NCBI GenBank assembly: GCA_934098385.1
Contig: CAKOOJ010000001.1
Span: 62,001 to 126,000, forward strand
Origin: an uncultured Bacilli bacterium
Lineage (GTDB): Bacteria; Bacillota_I; Bacilli_A; RF39; UBA660
Direction: 5' to 3'
Length of the DNA stretch: 64,000 nucleotides
How positions within the stretch are numbered: position 1 is the stretch's first letter; each line of letters starts with the position of its first letter. Below, in pieces: positions 61,117 to 64,000 of the stretch. A model generated the notes under the pieces. That model ran no database searches, was not told the origin of the DNA, and worked only from the letters and a program-made list of their open reading frames with translations. A program made the position numbers and the translations under genes.

Positions 61117-62976
61117 TTATTTATTGTTATATTTTCTAATATTATTAATAATATTTTTGTAAAAATTATTTAGATTCTGATCTTCACAATATATATAGCA
61201 TCCTTTAGTTCCTCTAGTAAGCAATACTCTATACGCATTTTTTATAAGTTCATCAGCAATTTTATTTGCATATGCTTTATCTTCTTTTTCTAGTTTTTTA
61301 ATTCCTTTAAAAGATGGATCTGTTGAAGCGTGATTATGAAAGTCGGTGTGAACTCTGCCATCTTTAAAAAACATATCTTTTCCAATTATAACTCCAACAT
61401 AATCAAATTCTAATCCTTGAACAGAATGTACGCATCCTACCTCATTAATTGAATCATCAATAGCATATGTTTGCTTTGCACCTAAATTCCAACTCATTTC
61501 AAAACTATCAATTTTAATATCATGATAATTTGTATTATCAATTTCTTTTTTATTCCAATTCCAACAGTATCCAGCTAAAATTCTTGATTTAAATTTAATA
61601 TTTTTTTCACTAATTATTTTTCTAAGTTCACTAGCGTTATCACAAATTTTAATATCATAATTTATATTATTAATATTTATCTTATCATTATAACCTAAAA
61701 TATAATCAATGATAGATAAATAATCCCTAGAGCCGTTGCATCTAAATTGTGATGTTAATTCATATATATTTACTTTTTTGTCACATGCAGATGCCCATTT
61801 TATAATTTCATCAATAGTTCCGATATCATTTAAATGAATTCTTTGTTTTTCATCAATAAAAAATACACTATTATTGGATGAAGTAATAACTTCTTTAATT
61901 TGATTAAATCCATAATTGTTAAACAATCCTGATTTTTCTGCCATGCAATGAGCTTCGTCTACAATCAAGCAATCAAAAGATTTTTCTTTTGTATCAGTAT
62001 ATGCACCTGAGGTTTTAAATAAATTATCTATATTACTTTTCTTTAGTGTTCCTTTCAATTCTGCAGAATAGACAACTCTAGGAGCTGTGTTTCTTGAAAC
62101 ATACTGTGTCATTTTTCCTTTTTGTAACATGCTTGTTAATAGATTAATTGCGATTACTGATTTACCTGTACCAGGCCCTCCAATTACAATAGAAACAGTA
62201 TTATCATTATTTAATAAACTTCTTAAAATTTCATCATAAATTATCATTTGATCATCTAATAATCTGAAATTATTGTTTCCAGTCATTAAATTTGTTATTT
62301 CATTTTGTAATTTTTTTGAAGGATTAAAATCACTATTTTCAATTTCATATATTATTTTTGATGAATCTCCTTTACTAAATGATTTAGAAATATAATCAAT
62401 TAAATTTTGTTTATCATCACTATAGAACATTTTTACCTTTGATAGTAAATCATCAAATATTAAGAAATTAATTATATTATCTTTTTTATAATTATGAAGA
62501 ATAACACTAGTCTCAATAATAGCATTATGCTCTTGTATAAATTTATTATAATCGCAAAGCATATCTTTATATGTTAAGACTTGATATGCGGGATGTAATA
62601 CTTTTCTTTGTGAATTTCCAACAAATGTTTCTAAAAGGACATCACTGTTATCAACAAGATTAACTTTTGACCACTGTTTTAATTCAAAAATCAAAATTTT
62701 TTCCTTATTATTGAAATCATATCCAGTAATCATTAAGTCTATTCTTGATGAAGAAATTGGTAAATTATATTCTAAAATAATAGTACAATCATCTGGTAAA
62801 GTACTTATTTTTATAACTTCTGCCATATATGAAAGTGAATTTTCCCACGATTTTTTTTCAGAATCAGATGTATAATGAAAAAGCTTATTTTTAAAATTTT
62901 GATTTAATATTTCTACTAAAAGATTATCTTCGATATCTGAAATAAATTCTTTTTTGGTTTTATTATATATAATCAT
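61117..62976 (-). CDS. PD-(D/E)XK-like nuclease fused to SF1-type helicase (DUF2075)
   Basis: The N-terminal 200 residues contain SSSRIDLMITGYDF and KILIFELKQWS, a nuclease-like Asp...Glu-x-Lys core, and HPAYQVLTYKDML. From about 240 a helicase follows: Walker A IGGPGTGKSVIAINLL, Walker B LIVDEAHCM, VFFIDEKQRIH, SQFRCNGSRDYL, GCVHSVQGLEFDYVGVI and YRVLLTRGTKGCYIY. This is the DUF2075 layout of DNA/RNA helicases, related to group III Schlafen helicases. Such proteins occur in defence islands. The start lies 2 bases after the stop of the kinase-methyltransferase gene, so they are coupled. Length 619. Confidence 0.85.
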   Translation of the reverse strand: MIIYNKTKKEFISDIEDNLLVEILNQNFKNKLFHYTSDSEKKSWENSLSYMAEVIKISTLPDDCTIILEYNLPISSSRIDLMITGYDFNNKEKILIFELKQWSKVNLVDNSDVLLETFVGNSQRKVLHPAYQVLTYKDMLCDYNKFIQEHNAIIETSVILHNYKKDNIINFLIFDDLLSKVKMFYSDDKQNLIDYISKSFSKGDSSKIIYEIENSDFNPSKKLQNEITNLMTGNNNFRLLDDQMIIYDEILRSLLNNDNTVSIVIGGPGTGKSVIAINLLTSMLQKGKMTQYVSRNTAPRVVYSAELKGTLKKSNIDNLFKTSGAYTDTKEKSFDCLIVDEAHCMAEKSGLFNNYGFNQIKEVITSSNNSVFFIDEKQRIHLNDIGTIDEIIKWASACDKKVNIYELTSQFRCNGSRDYLSIIDYILGYNDKININNINYDIKICDNASELRKIISEKNIKFKSRILAGYCWNWNKKEIDNTNYHDIKIDSFEMSWNLGAKQTYAIDDSINEVGCVHSVQGLEFDYVGVIIGKDMFFKDGRVHTDFHNHASTDPSFKGIKKLEKEDKAYANKIADELIKNAYRVLLTRGTKGCYIYCEDQNLNNFYKNIINNIRKYNNK

Positions 62977-62978
62977 GA

Positions 62979-64000
62979 TTACTTCTTTCTAAGCATATTT
63001 ACTTTATCTTCACATGTATATGTAAGATATTCACCAGTAATATATTGATTTTGTATGAATCTTCTTAAAATTTTCTCATTAAATTTATCTGTCCACGGTT
63101 CGTTAGTATAACCATTTATTTTTTGATAAGTTCCTATGCTTTTTAAATATTTCAAAAATAATTCATAAGAATTAAATTCCATTAAAAATTTATTTCTTTT
63201 TGCAGAAATAGGATATAGCCCTGCTTCATCTACCATTGAATCCATATCAGAAACACTGAATCTTCCTTCAAGTTCTTTTCCAACAAATACTTCTTTTAAG
63301 TAGTCAGTACCTGGAACTGAAAATATTGTTTGTCCAGTTGAAGTTAACATATTTCTTGCTTTTTTAAGTGCTTCAACAGGATTATCCAAATGATGTAAAA
63401 CATAACTAAATATTAATAAGTCATATTTTGATTTAAAATCATATTGCATAAAATCATTATTTATAAAACTGATTTCATTATTTCCAGTAAAAATTTTATT
63501 TTCAGCCACTTGTATCATATCTGGACTAATATCTAACCCTGTTATATTACATCCATCAACTTTACTATCAATTCTTTGAATAATTTTTCCAGCTCCGCAT
63601 CCAATATCAACGATTGTCATTCCATCAGATATTGATGCCATGATTTCACTTTTGATAGGATTTTTAATTCCATGGTAAACAACAAATTCTGCTTTATCAT
63701 CCCATTTTTTTGCCACCTCAGCATTAAATACTTTTTCAACACCTGAATGTTGTGATAATGCTTTACTGAAGTCTAGAAGAAATTCTGTAATTACTTTTTT
63801 AGTTTTTTCTTTACTCTTAATTAGAGAATTGTTTTTAAAAGTTTCAATACATTTTAATAATTCATTGTATGCTACATTCAAATCATCATTAACTATTACA
63901 CAATCATAGCCAATAGCATCTTTAATATTTTGAATATCATTTTTTATTCTTTCTAATGAACGATCTTTACGTCTAAAATTTAAATCTTCTACCGAAGGTG
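62979..64000 (-). CDS. Guanylate-kinase-like domain fused to SAM-dependent methyltransferase (5' end outside window)
   Basis: The frame is open to the right edge. The first 40 visible residues (PSVEDLNFRRKDRSLERI, GYDCVIVNDDLNVAYNELL) match the C-terminal end of guanylate kinase (PPSxEEL.., YDYVVVNDDL). A helical linker of about 60 residues leads to a class I methyltransferase: MTIVDIGCGAGKIIQRI, NITGLDISPDMIQVAENK, INNDFMQYDF and YDLLIFSYVLHHLDNPVEAL. A TTG at 63879-63881 would give the methyltransferase alone, but it has no SD and lies within the kinase-like frame, so I read one fusion protein. Substrates are unknown; a nucleotide or RNA end are possibilities. Confidence 0.65.
   Translation of the reverse strand, partial: PSVEDLNFRRKDRSLERIKNDIQNIKDAIGYDCVIVNDDLNVAYNELLKCIETFKNNSLIKSKEKTKKVITEFLLDFSKALSQHSGVEKVFNAEVAKKWDDKAEFVVYHGIKNPIKSEIMASISDGMTIVDIGCGAGKIIQRIDSKVDGCNITGLDISPDMIQVAENKIFTGNNEISFINNDFMQYDFKSKYDLLIFSYVLHHLDNPVEALKKARNMLTSTGQTIFSVPGTDYLKEVFVGKELEGRFSVSDMDSMVDEAGLYPISAKRNKFLMEFNSYELFLKYLKSIGTYQKINGYTNEPWTDKFNEKILRRFIQNQYITGEYLTYTCEDKVNMLRKK

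Noticed and set aside
63879..63881. TTG as the start of a stand-alone methyltransferase
   Set aside because: No SD, and the frame continues upstream with clear guanylate-kinase-like sequence to the window edge.
1..64000. CRISPR arrays, rRNA or tRNA genes
   Set aside because: I saw no regularly spaced repeats and no tRNA-like cloverleaf with a GTTCRANYC arm in the gaps. The short AT-rich repeats that occur are isolated.
1..64000. Mollicutes-type genetic code (TGA as Trp)
   Set aside because: Trp is encoded by TGG in leuS and polC, and genes such as lepB end in TGA directly before the overlapping start of the next gene.

Overview
The window is a very AT-rich stretch of a Bacillota (low-G+C Gram-positive) chromosome. 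PolC-type DNA polymerase III, ParC, MraZ-like, DivIB/FtsQ, RecU, YlxM-FtsY, RbgA (YlqF), class B sortase and T-box control all fit that group. Tryptophan is encoded by TGG and several genes end in TGA, so the standard code applies and this is not a code-4 Mollicute. A SpoIIP homologue, a CotD-like His/Cys-rich protein and a SpoIIID-like HTH protein suggest a sporulating, or recently sporulating, ancestor. MurE carries the DNPR motif, which points to meso-diaminopimelate peptidoglycan. I would place it as an uncultured gut-type Bacilli or Clostridia relative, not resolved further. Nearly all genes are on the minus strand.

Layout. 1-4.1 kb: partial ribose-phosphate pyrophosphokinase, a membrane-anchored XRE regulator, a broken Fic gene, the CotD-like gene and an isolated plus-strand MraZ-like gene. 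4-12.9 kb: SpoIIP, PolC, TopA and an unknown protein. 12.9-17.3 kb: a prepilin-type surface protein, QueH, DivIB and MurG. 17.3-20.8 kb: a large surface protein with the same C-terminal domain as the prepilin-type one, a mini-rhodanese and a helical protein with a calcium-loop motif. 20.9-28.1 kb: ParC, a leucine T-box operon (small membrane protein plus LeuS), two pseudopilins and EngB. 28.2-31.6 kb (plus strand): RecU and a class A penicillin-binding protein. 31.6-34.7 kb: YlxM, FtsY, RNase HII, a SpoIIID-like protein and RbgA. 34.7-38.1 kb: an accessory RhuM-DinD-RhuM block. 38.4-41.3 kb: a glutamine amidotransferase, signal peptidase I and a third surface protein whose 3' end has a sharply G+C-rich patch. 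41.4-49.9 kb: an Rpn-type nuclease, MtaB, MurE, a collapsed remnant of the surface-protein family, a short RelA/SpoT protein, and DUF4186, ASCH, RNHCP and J-domain proteins. 50.3-57.7 kb: a cell-surface block with two secreted proteins ending in NPxT sorting signals, a PrsW-like protease, zinc-ribbon proteins, a double-HTH regulator and sortase B. 57.7-61 kb: gene fragments and a serine-recombinase element abutting a 3' piece of ftsW/rodA, with a mobC-like pseudogene. 61.1-64 kb: a PD-(D/E)XK-like nuclease/SF1 helicase directly downstream of a guanylate-kinase-like plus methyltransferase fusion that runs off the window.

Three things stand out. First, a family of membrane-anchored proteins with one shared C-terminal domain occurs in three copies plus a remnant, and one copy has a base-composition anomaly exactly at the likely ligand-binding face, resembling the variable region of a diversity-generating retroelement (no reverse transcriptase is in the window). 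Second, the kinase/methyltransferase fusion coupled to a nuclease-helicase looks like an accessory, possibly defensive, module. Third, there is a sortase B surface system with two matching substrates and an unusual companion regulator.
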